The position numbers and the translations under genes are program-made. The notes under the pieces were generated by a model. The model ran no database searches, was not told where the DNA came from, and saw only the letters and a list, made by a program, of their open reading frames with translations. 64,000 nucleotides of DNA from positions 51,274,162-51,338,161 of the forward strand of contig CAMGYJ010000010.1 of assembly GCA_946122785.1 (NCBI GenBank), read 5' to 3'. The DNA is from Linum tenue. Taxonomy: Eukaryota; Streptophyta; Magnoliopsida; Malpighiales; Linaceae. Shown in pieces: positions 11,294-23,684 of the stretch. Numbering within the stretch: position 1 is the stretch's first letter; each line of letters starts with the position of its first letter.

Positions 11294-14200
11294 TCATTCC
11301 TTTCCTCGTCTGCTACTTGATGCTGCCTTGTTTCTCCTTGGGCTGAGCGTCATTAAAATTTCTTGCTTCTGATCACACAGCTTTTTCATGTCCAAGAAAA
11401 TGGCACTCGAGGGTTTAGATTTGGGGCATCCGCTTCCCTTCAAGTCCACACATACAAGAGGGTTGCCAACCAAATGTAGTGCGTCCGAAAAAGCTTCAAC
11501 ACCTCCATGGCTTGCTTCCTCGCGATTCCACAAGGAGCTCAAACGGTTGTAAAACTCTGAAGGTAACATTGAAGTAATACCTATTTTTCCCAAGATGCGG
11601 GGAACCAGATCGCAACTCTTGCCAGTGTTGATGCTAAGCATGCCGACTAGGACCACCAGCCTTAGCACCACTGCTGGATGGCATTCCAAGACTAGAACCT
11701 CATTGTTAAAGAGGTCTTTGACTATGCAGGATACCAGTCCTGTAGCTGCATCCACAGTAGGCTGGGTTTCTTCGGCAATAATGGATGTTGAGGAGGGATT
11801 CTTCCATCTGTTGTACATCAGCCATTCAACCACAGAAGATCTTGGAGCGTAGAAACAGCCGTTCCAAGCCAATGTCATCATTAGCAATCGGTCTAGCAGA
11901 TACACTAGACAACTTGGAGACAGGGTCTCTTCTGCATTTTCAAACATGTTGTAGTACATGCGTAGAACTGTTTGCTGCAGTTTCCAAACCATACACTGCT
12001 CTGCTACGATTTCATCTACCTCGGGCATAATTCCAACTTCCAGAGGTCCCACAATTTGATCAACGTGCAATGAGCCAACTGCCTTTTCCTTCAAGTTAAT
12101 GAGAAGCATCTCTAGATTCGGACGAGACAGCTTTGTCGAGAGGGCAATTGTTGTAACCTCTGCAATACGACATGTTGTGAGAGAATTTTCCAAGTAAAGA
12201 TGCATGATTTCCTCCAATGGGACTCTGAATTCTTCTACCCCTCTTGTGTTGATCATATCATTCCTCCATGAATCATGCCACTCAAGAAAATGAATGTTCA
12301 GTACATTCTCTATATAATGCTCAGCAAACCTTCTTGCCATGTCTGTGAGTTTGGGTGGAAAGAGACTGGAAAGATCGAGCATATGTACTAGTAGCATGCT
12401 TCTGCAGTATATCGACAGACGATTCTGGACACAATATTCATATACAGTTTCAAGTCTTTGCAGCACCTCTGAACCAACCACACGAATTTCAGAAGACCAG
12501 TAGGCTTTAGCAGCTCTCCAGAATGTGCGACTGTCAATAATAACTCGTTTCTTTTGGTTCTGAAAGCTTCTGGAGATGACAGAACCACTCAACCATGGTG
12601 CATCAGGATAAAGAACATGGTATCGAGATAAGCTGCCACTCAGTAGCTCCCTAACACCTAGGTAATCCAGACAAAACTCATTATAAGAACTACCGTCTTT
12701 TTTACAGTGGGAAATAATTTGGCCCATGCTCCCCTTCCACGACTTCCAATAGAACACCAGATCCCGGAAAGAAAGCATTTGCCACGGGCGGCCATATCTG
12801 GTATAGTTCACTATGTCAGCAACCAAAACATCGTGGGATAACACATCAATAATCTTTCTAGCACAAAGAATTTCATTTCGTAAGCTGCCATGCCCCTGAA
12901 AAAATTCAAAACGATTTCTCAGCAGTGACAAGCTATTACTGTTTTCACAGGATAAAAAGGCCGCCTCTTCACGAACAAATCCCACGTAAGCTTCTGAAAC
13001 ATGCTCAGCACAGGTTTTAGCTTGGCCCAATAACTGCTTCTTGCCCTTGAAATCTTTGATCGGCCAACCGTTATTTCCATCTCCCCAAAGTGACTCACCA
13101 AGTACATGACGCAGAACAGCATGGCAAGCTTCTAGGTATTTTCCTAGACTCTTAAGATGATCCGCTGATACTGTGACAAGACCTAATTGCCCTGCAATAT
13201 TCGCTGCTTCGGGATGGTTGCCCCATTCCTCCTCCAAATCGAGAAGACAATCAAGTTCATTTCTGACCACTAAAAATGTGCGCATTAGGTCATTGGAAGT
13301 GAAAGCTCCAACAAACATCATCATGGTTTCATAGTCTTCCACCCTACGAAAATGAACTGCACCTTTCTCTAAGAATCTCTCGAATTCCACACTATCGAAA
13401 GTTTTATCCTTCCTCCAGCGTTGAATGTAGTCATATCCAGTTTCAAATAATCTGCCGTCCAGGCATGCAGATAAGCACTTACCATATGAGTTGCACTTAG
13501 AATAGACTGCTGCAGCTTTTTCGTAAGACCTTGCAAGATGGAAGCATTCACCTGCTTCCTCTAGTTTTGAGGACGCCAAGAAAATTTCACCTGCAAATTA
13601 TGGGTGTTATAGATGCAGTTTCAACTTGAAACTAGGGATAAAACAGGTGGAAATCATGGATTATGCACAGAGAGAGATTAAGAGAGGAGAAATTAGTCCT
13701 ACCTGCTTTTTTGTATTCTTCCAACTCGAAGTAGCATTGGGCTGCAGATTCATCCTTTCCAATTGAGTCAAATAGTTCAGCAGCTTCAAACAGATGATGT
13801 TGGGAAATTTGAGGATTCAAAATCCTCAATCGATCAGCCTTGGCTCTCAACTCGGAAGCTTGACAATATGTTTCCCAGTATGGTTCAGCTGCATTCTTGA
13901 AGCAGATTCTTGCCATTTCATAGTTCTGTACATGAAGGAACTGGATAACAGCAAAAAACACCTTTTTAGAACTGAGTTGATGGAACAAAACAGAGGCATA
14001 TCTTCTAAGCAGAGATCAATCGGACCTTCCTTCCGCGCTTCTTCCATGCCTCTGGAGTTGAAGGAACTCGCATCGATGCTAAAAATTCATTATCCAAGTG
14101 CTGAAGCTGGACGATCCCCTTACACTTCCACAATTCCAGCATTGGGCTCCAGCTTTCATCAAATATCCAGAACCTTTGCCTTGTGCGAGTTATAGCTACA

Positions 14201-16987
14201 TATAGTAGCTTCAGCTCATGACACAATAACTTCAGCTTCTCATCACTGAAGTGCCGAAAATGACATTCATCATGAGGTGATGAAATGTTCAGTGTCCTCA
14301 TGTATCCATGGAGTAACTCCCATTGATCTACGACGGGCGAGGAACCAAAAAAGTTGTAGAGCAGAACATCCTGTATAAAGATGTATGAATATTGGAGCAC
14401 CTGTCAAATCTCATGGCACGTTCATATAATACTATGAAAAGAATCGATATGAAAACTGCAAAAGGGTAGTAATATATGCACGTAACAAGAGTGTGCTCTA
14501 ACCTCAAACTCTAAGCCTTTGCACTCCAATATTGTCAAAACAAGTGCACAGCACCCCACTTGACCAAGAACATCATTCTTGACTTCTTCATTTCTAACAA
14601 GTACCACCTGTTCAGCCCCAAACTCAACACTTTTCTTCTGCCCAGCAAAAAGGACCTCAGACATCGACTTGAATACGCTCCTATTGTCCACAGACTTAAG
14701 CAGAACAGGTCTTACCCCATTCACATGACTGGTTTCAGGGTTCAATTCGTCAATGGAATTAGGGAAGAAATGGTATATCAGATCAATAACACTTTGAGCT
14801 AGCCTAAGAACCCCAGCATGTGTTCGAAAGTTCTGACTCAAATGTAAAACATCAGAGATTTCTCGCTTTGTATTGGTGCTGGTACTTCCAAAACGACCGG
14901 AATCCATTGCGAAGGTTTTATAGAACAGGGACCTTATATCCTTGAATCTGAACTCAACTCCTTTTGAAATCGCCTGAGCAGTATCTCCGGCGAAGAGAAA
15001 ACCCTCCTCGTAGTTTCTGCAAACATGCTTGAAAACAGCAATTTGCTTCATTGTTAAATCTTGAATTTCATCAATGTATACAAAGTCCATTTCAGCAAAA
15101 TTATACCCTTCCACTCTGAGCCGGACATGTATATCGCTGACAAAATCAGCCAAATCAAACTCACCATTTTTTACTTTACTCTTCTCATATTCAAGGTAAA
15201 TATCATATATCCTGCATCTTTCCTGCTCAGTGAGATAAGATAACCTACGCTCAGAATGTGATAGATAATCCTCACGGCTCAAATGACCACCAGCCGCCTC
15301 TAAAGCTAGTAATCCACCCTTGATATGAGAAGTTATCTCAGTGAAACAAAGGAATGGCTCAACCCTCTTGGTTAGTTTCACGTTCATGTAGGGCCAATAC
15401 GATGAACTAAATTTCTCATAATTGACCTCCCTTGTCCTGATAAAAGTTTGCAAAGTCAAGGACTTAGAGTTCTTCCTTTTCTCAGGTTGACATGCCCTGG
15501 CTTCAGGAAATCTATCAAAAAAGGAGACTCCCATCGTGCAGTCGAGCATTAGTAAGAATTTCTTAAAAGTTAAAACGAGGGGGAAGAAACTTGATGGAAT
15601 ATCAACAAAAGAATCTGGGAAGTCCGAAGAAAGGAATGTCTCATCAATTTCCTCCAGATCAAATTCACAGCTTTCAGCAGACAGGTTCCATCCGCAAGTG
15701 GACCTGTATGCACAAAAGCCAACAAGAAAGAAGAGGGTCAAGATCACAGAACACACATTTAAATCTGTACCCTGTGCAGTAACAATCATCTTTACCTTTT
15801 CAGGCGAGAAATATTCTGCTTGACGAAGTGGCACAACCTTGGATTTACTGTCACAAACAGTTGTTTCAGCACATTTTGTTCATCCGTTTCTACTGCATCA
15901 CTTTGCTCATGATATCCTCGAAGTGCAATGTGATGAAGCTGTTCCCTTTGAAATAACTTCATAACCAACACTGTGGTTTTCCCGCTGCCTGACCTACCAA
16001 GTACGAAGGAGCTCTTACCAAATTGAACTATTTCCTTCTCTTGGTCTGAGAGCTCAAATGGGAAATCCACTTCCTGACCATCACATCCAGAAAGCAAGTG
16101 CCAGATGATGCCAGAAGATAAAGAATAGAATTTCATAAGCATCAAACTATCACTACTGTAATTCTCAGAAAATGCATCGCCCCTGTGATGACCTCCAGTT
16201 TCGGCATTAGTAGTGCTCTTGTAATGAGCAACGTCACAATCCCAACTCTTGGGAACCTCCAGAAAGCTGTTACCAAGAGTAACATTTAAAACGCTGAAGA
16301 GTGGAAAACTGAGAGATAAAAAAAATATCACTTTATACCGTTAATACATGCTTACCCTTCAAAGGACTTTTCCTTACAACGACTCAAATACTCCTCAGAG
16401 TGCAATGCGTAGATAGCATCAAGTCGCTTAACCAAAACCGGCACGTCCACCAACGGCATTATATCCCAGATCTTGAGGACTTGGTTACACAAGCCCGAGT
16501 CCTTTACGATGTCAATTGAGCATAAAACATACACATCTCTAACACGGAAATGTTTGAGAATCTGCTTTGAGTTCTCACAGACTATATCTATTTTTCTTTT
16601 TCTAGGCCTCAACCCAAAGGAAAGCCTCAGCAATAGATTGAGCACCAACTTCTTCATCTCAGAAGAGTCCAGCTTCTTAAATGAGGTCCTAAAGTTCTCA
16701 CTAAGAAGAATCTGGTATTGTTGTCGAAAGGAAACGTAGGAATACAGAGAACACAGAACACATAAATGAGTTAGATGTATCCAGCTCATAACCCGTGGAG
16801 AAGTGAGAAACCAAAAACATAGGAAACAAAATAAGTATACCTTCCATTTCGCTTTCTCAAAGAGAATGGTGTCACCATCAGGTAAATCCTTAAACTTGTC
16901 AAGCTCAGCTTCAACTTGTGCCAGAACTCGAGCAAGATCTTCATGGATGACACCTTTTTTAGAGGTACTTACCTGCCTCATCCTCAC
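11294..16987 (-). CDS. UvrD-like superfamily 1 helicase with TPR-like C-terminal region (plant TRANK1-like family), N-terminally short
   Basis: Seven coding exons on the minus strand join in frame to 1684 residues: 16987-16841, 16711-16356, 16266-15796, 15703-14503, 14370-14026, 13940-13703, 13590-11294. All introns are GT-AG and every junction keeps the family's sequence continuity. Walker A is GRSGSGKTT (about residues 258-266), the Walker B/motif II is DEIQD (about 537-541), a GDTAQAI motif follows near 565, and motif VI reads LLYVAITRTRQRFW in exon 5. Exons 6-7 carry repeat-like helices (NYEMARICF, ASSKLEEAGECFHLA) typical of the family's TPR-like part. Known plant members are about 2500-2900 residues and start with a SEN1-type helicase half. 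Here the sequence begins just after that half, and I find no SEN1 motifs upstream to 17876. The true start may be in an unseen upstream exon. Cellular role is unknown. Confidence 0.85.
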
Positions 16988-17876
16988 AAAAAAGTCTTTA
17001 CTGTATTTGCTATCTCGTTACATAAAAAGTAGTCCACTGCAGGTCGTGGTTCTTCCTGCATAAAGCAGTTAAAACTCAGAAGAAGAGCAAAAAGGAATTC
17101 TACATTAGTTGTCTATCAAGTCCAAACCTTCAACTCATACCTTCTTCTTCCTCTGTTTCTCCTTTCTCTTACGAATAGAGCTCAGATAATATGTATAGCA
17201 AAATGAGAGATGTACTGAAGAGAAAGGCAGAGGATAGAAGAGAGAGAGTGTGGTTAAACGAAGGAGATTGTGACAGAGAAGACGATTATCCTCAATACTA
17301 AACGGATACTACTTCCTTGTATCAGTTGAGAGATAAGTAGTGGAAGAGGCAAGCAGTTCCGGCTCTCTGCCCTTTTTTCATAAGTGGAAGAGGAAGCGGT
17401 TGGGCTTCCCCAAAAGAAAATTATGCATGCACTGCAAGCCAAGGGAGGGAACGCCAACCAAAAAAAAAAAAAACGGATTCTTCAGCATCAATATGTGATG
17501 TAGGTAAGCCAATGGGGATAGCCCTTCTTCTTTTTCTTGATGGAAGACAACCCTTATTCTTTATTTACTTCAAACGGGAAGATTATCAGAACTCGAGCAA
17601 GATCTTCATAGAGTGATCATCGCACGAAAGCAAGTTACTGACAAAGTGTTTGTGTTATGATTGGACCGCCAAGACAATTAATTAATGACTCGAGAAAGCT
17701 TATGGAAGAACAAACAAAACCCTCCCAAACTGCATCCAGTGAACTGTGAAGTAAGAAAAATTCACACACATTCATTCACACTTCAATCATGATTCGAATT
17801 CATTCACAATCACGGCATTGGAAAACCCTAAGCCCCACGTCATATTTAACCTCAAATTCCAGTAGAAAAAACGGGA
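16988..17876. other. Region upstream of the helicase gene, with a small copy of its first exon
   Basis: No SEN1-like coding sequence is visible. A 23-bp stretch (17589-17611) is identical to part of the helicase first exon at 16922-16944 and in the same orientation would encode EDLARVL. An A-run lies near 17460-17473. This may be promoter and 5' untranslated sequence, or the scar of a rearrangement that removed the N-terminal half. Confidence 0.4.
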
Positions 17877-18590
17877 CTAAGCACCACCACTACCAGCTGC
17901 GGTAGCCATGAGAGTTTCCCCAATCTTACAAGACAAGAAGGCATCAAGGCAGGCATACTGAACTTGGGGAGGAGTGAGCCAAAAGTTGTCCCACCTGCTC
18001 ATCTGTACTGTCTTGAGCTTCGCGATATCTTTCCCCAGCACCTCCTTCGTCAGCTGCTTCAGTCCCGCGTTCTTCAGCGCCTTCACTCCAAGCGTTTTCG
18101 CCGCCAGTAGCCTCAGGTCAACCACGTTCGCCACTTTCAGCCCGTAATCCTTCAACAGCTTCCTCGCGTCGCTGTGGATTCCGACGCCAGCGAAGACATA
18201 GTCCTTGCTCCGGAGGAAATCGAAGAGGGATTGCGGGATGGAGGGGGAGTGGATGAGCTGGAAGATAACGCACCTGTTGCCGATGCAGAGCTGGAGGGTC
18301 GCGATTGGGTTGTCGCTGTTGCGGCTGAAGTTGGGGCGCCACTCCACGTCCAGGCCAACCACCACTTGCACGGCTGCAGCGGCAGATGAGTTGGAGGTCC
18401 GCTGCTGCTGCTGCTGCTGGTGGGTGGTTTCGAGGATCCATTGATGGAGGGGACCGGGGATTTGGGTGACGAGGGTGTGGATTTCGTCGGTGAAGAAGGT
18501 GACGTCGTACAGATTATAGGTATCGTAGGGGAGACGATGATCTTTGATGCTGATTGTCGCCATTGTTGTTTGAGAGCTCGCCTTTGCCAC
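17877..18590 (-). CDS. WRN-type 3'-5' exonuclease domain protein (DEDDy)
   Basis: This is an intronless protein of 237 residues. The three exonuclease motifs are present: Exo I with D81 and E83 (GLDVEWRP), Exo II with D141 (GVGIHSDARKL), and Exo III as Y212-x3-D216 (QYACLDAF), which marks the DEDDy subgroup. The family hydrolyses nucleic acid 3' ends with two metal ions; plant stand-alone Werner-like exonucleases are small proteins of this size. A Gln run (residues 58-63) precedes the domain. Two start codons are possible: Met1, used here, and Met10 (MATISIKDH), which would give a protein nine residues shorter. The substrate in the plant is not deducible from sequence. The gene is divergent in function from, and not obviously linked to, the helicase gene next to it, although both belong to nucleic-acid metabolism. 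Confidence 0.88.
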   Translation of the reverse strand: MAKASSQTTMATISIKDHRLPYDTYNLYDVTFFTDEIHTLVTQIPGPLHQWILETTHQQQQQQRTSNSSAAAAVQVVVGLDVEWRPNFSRNSDNPIATLQLCIGNRCVIFQLIHSPSIPQSLFDFLRSKDYVFAGVGIHSDARKLLKDYGLKVANVVDLRLLAAKTLGVKALKNAGLKQLTKEVLGKDIAKLKTVQMSRWDNFWLTPPQVQYACLDAFLSCKIGETLMATAAGSGGA

Positions 18591-19282
18591 TCTGGATTTT
18601 CCCTCCCTTCGTCAACTACTCGGCACTCGGCAGGATTCTGTAGAAGTAAAATACGAAAATAATTTTCCTTAACCTAATCGTGCTCTTAATCTTTAGATGT
18701 ATATGTAACTTGTAATCTCTGAAGTATTAAAATTAATTTTCTTTCATTACTTTCTTTACTTTTATTTTTTCGTTATTTCTTTCGTCAGTTACAGCTTACT
18801 GTCGAGATATATTTGACCTATTTGTTATTGAGTTCATTTTTCGAGTTTAGACTTTAGTTCATTGATTCTTAGTATCCTTTTTATAGAGCAACCAACTGTC
18901 CAACTCCCTGATTCCATCCCAATTTTATCATGTTCTTCAAAGAACTTCCTGCTTTAATTTGGTGTTTCTATCCGTATTCTTTTTTCGCAGAGTTTTGGGT
19001 TCTTCGTGACTCTTTACGATGATAGTGTCTGACTCACTCTTCCACTAATGTCTTGTTTTGTAGGAATGAGCAGATGATTATCAAGATGATCAACGCGAGA
19101 GATTCGTCGCATGCGGTGGATAGAGCTTCCATGCAAGAGATTCAGGTGTTGTGGGCTTCTTTCATACGTGCAATGTTCAATTTCAATTCCCAAATGTATA
19201 ATAAGGCTTTCCATATCGTGGCAAAACAAGCCTTTCGAGCAATGATACTTGTCGATTATATCTGGGATTTCGTCATGACCAT

Positions 19283-19700
19283 TTGGGAAGCGGGTCAAAA
19301 TCATTTGACCCTGATCTTCCCAATCACGAGTTGGAGCTTCTCCAATCGATCGTCTCGTTGTTACCCTCTGAAAACGTCGCTTTCTTTGTTCATTTCCTCT
19401 GCGGCCTCCTCCGATCTGCAATCTTCCTTAAAAAGACAATCGCTTGCAAGAACGAGTTGGAGAAACGAATATGGGGTTTTTTATGGCGGTGATTTCACAG
19501 AATTTTATTCCACTGCTACCCAAAAAGTGGCTAAGACGGTTGATGCTTATCTTGGCGAGATCGCAACGCATGCAGGGCTGACCATCTCTAAGTCCAATGG
19601 GATCGCTGTTCTAGTCCCCAAAGCAGCCAGGAAGGTCGATGATGATTACGCATGCGAAACAGTGGCGAGACAGGGACGGACACCAATGGATTGATTGAGA
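19283..19700 (+). pseudogene. NPH3-domain (BTB/POZ-NPH3 family) pseudogene fragment
   Basis: Two reading frames together look like part of an NPH3 domain. The first (19283 to about 19470) contains HELELLQSIVSLLPSE and then LRSAIFL with NELEKRI, as in the NPH3 segment ELLEAIVSLLP-LLRTAIFL-LEKRI. After a frame change near 19480 the second frame continues with QKVAKTVDAYLGEIATHAGL and a degraded KVDDDY segment, matching KVAKLVDSYLAEIA and DDGLYRAIDIYL of the family. The intact gene would be about 600 residues with an N-terminal BTB domain, none of which I see. The family acts in blue-light and auxin signalling as an adaptor for CUL3 ligases, but this copy cannot make the protein. Confidence 0.6.
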
Positions 19701-19859
19701 GAGACGATGAAGATGAAGTCGGAGATCCCCACAAGGTTGGTGGCGGCGAGGACGATGATGGTAGAGGCTCTGTTTCGCTGTGGGCAAGGCGAAGCGGCGA
19801 AGTCGAAGGCGAAGCTAGGGATTATAGCATCGCATTGTCTCTCCAAAATGGCAGCGTAA

Positions 19860-20025
19860 GACCAATTCAGCAGTTCGGGTTTTTGGGTTTCAGCGAAACC
19901 GAAACTGCCGCAAAACAGCTCGGGTTGAACCTGAAAAATCGAAACCTGAACAGACAATTATCGGGTTGGTTTTGGGTTAACCCGAAAAATCGAACCCGAC
20001 CTGTCACCCTTACTTACAACATTGT
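19860..20025. repeat. Fragment of a hAT-like subterminal repeat block
   Basis: Repeated TCGGGTT, AACCCGAAAAATCGAA and similar words end in GACCTGTCACCCTTA, which resembles one end of the TAGGG-type hAT elements elsewhere in the window. No matching left end is seen, so this is probably a truncated copy. Confidence 0.4.
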
Positions 20026-20384
20026 CACTTGAAGATTCTGTATACAGAGAAGAGAATTAAATGAGAAGAAGATTTGGGTCAATATTGGGACTTGAGAGAT
20101 CATAGGCTAATTTCTTTAAAATTATTATGAGTCTTACGTTTATGGAGTTTAATTAACATAATATAAAGTGGATCATGGGCCGTAGGCTCTGGCTTCTATA
20201 GACTGCAGTTAATTAAAAAAAAAAATTAACGGCAGGAGAGGAGAGCATTTGGGCGGGACAAGGAAACAATTATTGGAAAAATAGACACAAATTCCCCGGG
20301 CAAAAAATTAAGGGGAGACTTGGAATTTTTAATGATAAAAAGTTTGTAAAACTCCACTATCTATTATTCTATTGATTGACACCT
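20026..20384. other. AT-rich spacer, no gene seen
   Basis: The stretch has no frame with motifs and no transposon ends that I can pair. Confidence 0.4.
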
Positions 20385-20694
20385 CAACGCCATTTTCACT
20401 AAAATATCCAACTAATCCAATTTATTTATATTCAATTCATTTGATCCAAATTCAATTAGATTGGTGGATTCATGCATCATTAGTAAATTACACTTTGGTA
20501 CCTACACTTTTTGTACTTTATGTTTTGGTGCCTAAAATTTTTCATTATGACATTTTAGTACCTAAACTTTTCAAAATTTACATATTACTCCAAGACTTGT
20601 ATATCATTGATTAATCCACCGATTCAATTGATCTAATTCATGAATCCACCAATCTATTTGATCCATGGATCTACCAATCCAATTGCCACCTCTA
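20385..20694. mobile_element. Truncated relative of the hAT element at 25277-25726
   Basis: The right end, CCAATTGCCACCTCTA, matches the inverted end of the 25277-25726 element. The interior shares its TTTTAGTACCTAAACTTTT-type block and the ATCCACCAATC words. The left end could not be found, so I read it as a truncated copy in the other orientation. Confidence 0.55.
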
Positions 20695-20727
20695 CTTGTG
20701 AGTACACGATTTAGGAGAGCATCACTC

Positions 20728-21354
20728 TAGGGCTGCAAACGAGTCGAGTCGAGTCAAGTCGAGTTTTTGCTTAGCTTGAGCTCGACTCGTTTAAAAATAT
20801 TTCAACTCGAGCTCGGCTCGAACTCGAATTTTGATAATCCAGCTCGAGCTCGGCTCGATTAAAAATGATTCAGCTCGAGCTCAAACCCGGCTCGATTAAA
20901 AATGATTTAGCTCGAGCTCGACTCGGTAGAGCTCGATAAATGGTCATTAACACAGCTTGTCAAGCTGAGTACAAGTTTAGCTCAAGATGAGCTCGATTTG
21001 AAATCATTCTTGCTGAAAAATGTGCACAAATAATAATTTAAATGATAAAAAGAGCACTATAAACTAAAAAGAACAGCTAACTTTCATACATATATAGATT
21101 AACAAGATAAAGTTCATGTTTATAAGAATAATTAATCCTTCTACAAGCTCTAAACAAGCCAGCTCAACAAGCCACCGAGTCAAGCTAGCTCACGAGCTTA
21201 TCAAGCTTAGCATGGTCTAGCTCAAAGCTTAGCTAGTTTACTAACGAGTCGGATCATGAGCTAGCTTACTAAATAACGAGCCGAGTGTCAAACGAGTTTT
21301 TTCCGATTCGAACGCCGAGTTGCTCGTGAGCGGCTTGGCTCATTTGCAGCCCTA
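20728..21354. mobile_element. hAT-type MITE with GAGCTCG subterminal repeats
   Basis: The element starts TAGGGCTGCAAACGAG and ends CTCATTTGCAGCCCTA, inverted ends matching over 12 bp with one difference in the next few bases. Flanks are CATCACTC and CATCAGCA, a 5-of-8 match, so the duplication has decayed. The body is filled with GAGCTCGACTCG words. No coding capacity. Confidence 0.75.
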
Positions 21355-21477
21355 CATCAGCATGTAGCCATTCTAGTCAGAGCAACTGAGCTGTTGTAGC
21401 GAGAATGAGTCATTTATATTTTCCACGTATCTAAAGAGGGTGATAAGTGCCTCGATTTTCTCATTAGTCGAGGGCAT

Positions 21478-22420
21478 TAGGGGTGGGAATCTGAATCTAA
21501 TTTTTTGGTCAAACTAGAAATCGGGCAGTTAAAATCGTCCCAATTGCAACCGAAAATCGGATTACCATCAACCCAATCCAATTTTCTGTTGTAGTGCACA
21601 CTAAGCGGTCCAATTCAGTTAAAACCGAAAAATATGGATAGCCCAAACCAAACCCAAAACAATTGGCAGCCAAGGCCCACCGAGCCCCAATCCTGATCCC
21701 TAATTTCTACTTTTCTAGAGACCCCTCATGATCCTCCAAATCAACGCCGCCTCGCCTCCTCATTCTATCCCCTCTCATTTTCCTCTGAAACACAAACAAG
21801 AACTGCGAAGAAGAAGAAGAAGACCCCATCCCGTCGCAAATCGCTTCCCTACATCCCCATTAATTGACTCACTGACTCCTGTTGGCCGGCAGCGAATCAC
21901 GCTAGTCGCAACAGAGGTATCTCAGTCTCTGTTCTGTTCTACCTATGTACCGCCGGTCATTGAGATCTTCATCATCGTTCGTCGCCCAGTCGCCCACCAG
22001 CCATTAGGAATCGTTCATCAAGAGCCATCGTCGAGTCCTGAAGAAGTGAGAGGAGGAGGAGGAGGAGAAGGATATATAAGATTGAGAAGGAATCAAGATT
22101 GGGGAAAGAGATATATAGGGATTGGGATTTGGCAGAGAGATGCGAGATTTGGGAAGAGATAGATAGGAATTGGGTTTTGGGGCCGAGATGGAGGTCGACG
22201 ATTTTAATTTTTTTTTCCTCAGGTCAGTTCAAATGTTGTTGTGTTTTAGTTTATTTGAGTGTATGGTTTTCCGGTTAAAACCGTAATGCATCCAATCCGG
22301 TTTGGTCAGAACCGGATAACAATCCAATCCCGTTTCTAGTCATGGGGTTGTCCAATACGGTTTTAAAAAATGGGTCAATCTGATTCGGTTGAAACCGAAT
22401 TGGACTGTATCCTAGTCCTA
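21478..22420. mobile_element. hAT-type element with exon-like interior
   Basis: The left end is TAGGGGTGGGAATCTG and the right end GTATCCTAGTCCTA. A perfect 8-bp duplication GAGGGCAT flanks it (21470-21477, 22421-22428). Subterminal AACCGAATT/GGTTTTAACC words occupy both sides. The interior (about 21720-22200) is different: a purine- and pyrimidine-biased, GC-richer stretch resembling a plant first exon, with an ATG frame of 144 codons and no known domain. It looks like captured host sequence, but I cannot name a source. Confidence 0.82.
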
Positions 22421-22428
22421 GAGGGCAT

Positions 22429-23684
22429 GATGTACCTTTGGGTTTGCATTATTTGGTTTCACCTGTAGTTGAAATTGTTCACGTATACTATTTTCTTGCA
22501 ACACAAGAAAACACATAAGATTAAGAAAACATACAAAGACACATACAAACGTCCTAGCCGACATAATTCAATGTCTCTACTTAAGGAATCTTATTCCCCT
22601 CTAGTACCCAAGGTTATGGAATGATTCCTCACAGGATAGACATGACGTACATTTTCCAGCGTAATGGTACCTCAAACCTCAAACCCCGGAAATCATCGAA
22701 CGTAGCGAACCAACAAGAACAACATTTGACTCAATTTTTCTTTTGGAAAACAATGCAGAAAAACCACTTTAGATTTGCAGAGTATTTTGTATGGAAAACA
22801 TATGTAAAAACCAGAGGAGTTCGGTGCTACTTATAGACAATGAAGGGGTGCGTACGAAGGGGCAACTCTTCGTGTGGGTGGTTACACCACCAACCATTGC
22901 ATTAGTTGATTTAAAAGTTCTCAACCATTGCATTGATTCGGCCTATGGAAGTTGAACCGATTTGGTTGTTCCAACCGCCATATCAGTTTGATTTGATTTG
23001 GTTCAACTCGATTTGGTTTGGTCCGTTTGATTACACAAAACCAATTTAACTAATTAACCACATATTACATCAAATCGATCAAATTCGAGACCGTGCCTTT
23101 CCACATCTTACCAACATGATACTTCAAGAGATTCTCTTGAATCTCTTTTCCTTTTAATTTCCATTCACATAATAAAAAATCCCAACATCAATTTCTTATC
23201 CTATACTGTATTACTGGAAAGTGTACGACATTGAAGGGGTATCCAAACTTCATGTGACATTCATTATAAAAAAACTCATGTGACATTCATTATAAAAAGG
23301 CCCGCCTATATAAAGGGTTGGCAAATTGCCAAATTCATAAATAGAGCAATTGAATATGCATGTGGATTGTGGAGTTTAGAGACCACATCTATTTAGTATA
23401 CCCATCGGCTCCACAACACCTCATCTCATGCCCTTGCTAGCTATCTATCTTCATTATTCAGAGCAATTTAAGGCAACACATGGAATTGCCGGATCATGTG
23501 CGCCTAATGCATAATTAAAAGAGCCCCGCACCAATTCAGATTGTAATTCATTAAACTTGTTATTAATTTTATGTGATTAAAAACTACATCAGCACGCACG
23601 CCTCGCCACGATCGAGAGAGCTAGGCTGCCCAATTCTCTACCCATAGGCCATAAGTGATAATTAAGTCTCATAACTAATGACCA
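22429..23684. other. Intergenic region with degenerate repeats
   Basis: A stretch near 22900-23060 is rich in GGTTTGGTTCAACTCG-like words and may be another decayed hAT copy. A 22-bp segment CATGTGACATTCATTATAAA (plus two bases) is directly duplicated at about 23251 and 23277. No gene seen. Confidence 0.35.

Noticed and set aside
18118..18662. Overlapping frames on both strands at the exonuclease gene
   Set aside because: They are shadows of the DEDDy exonuclease, whose catalytic motifs are all in one frame.
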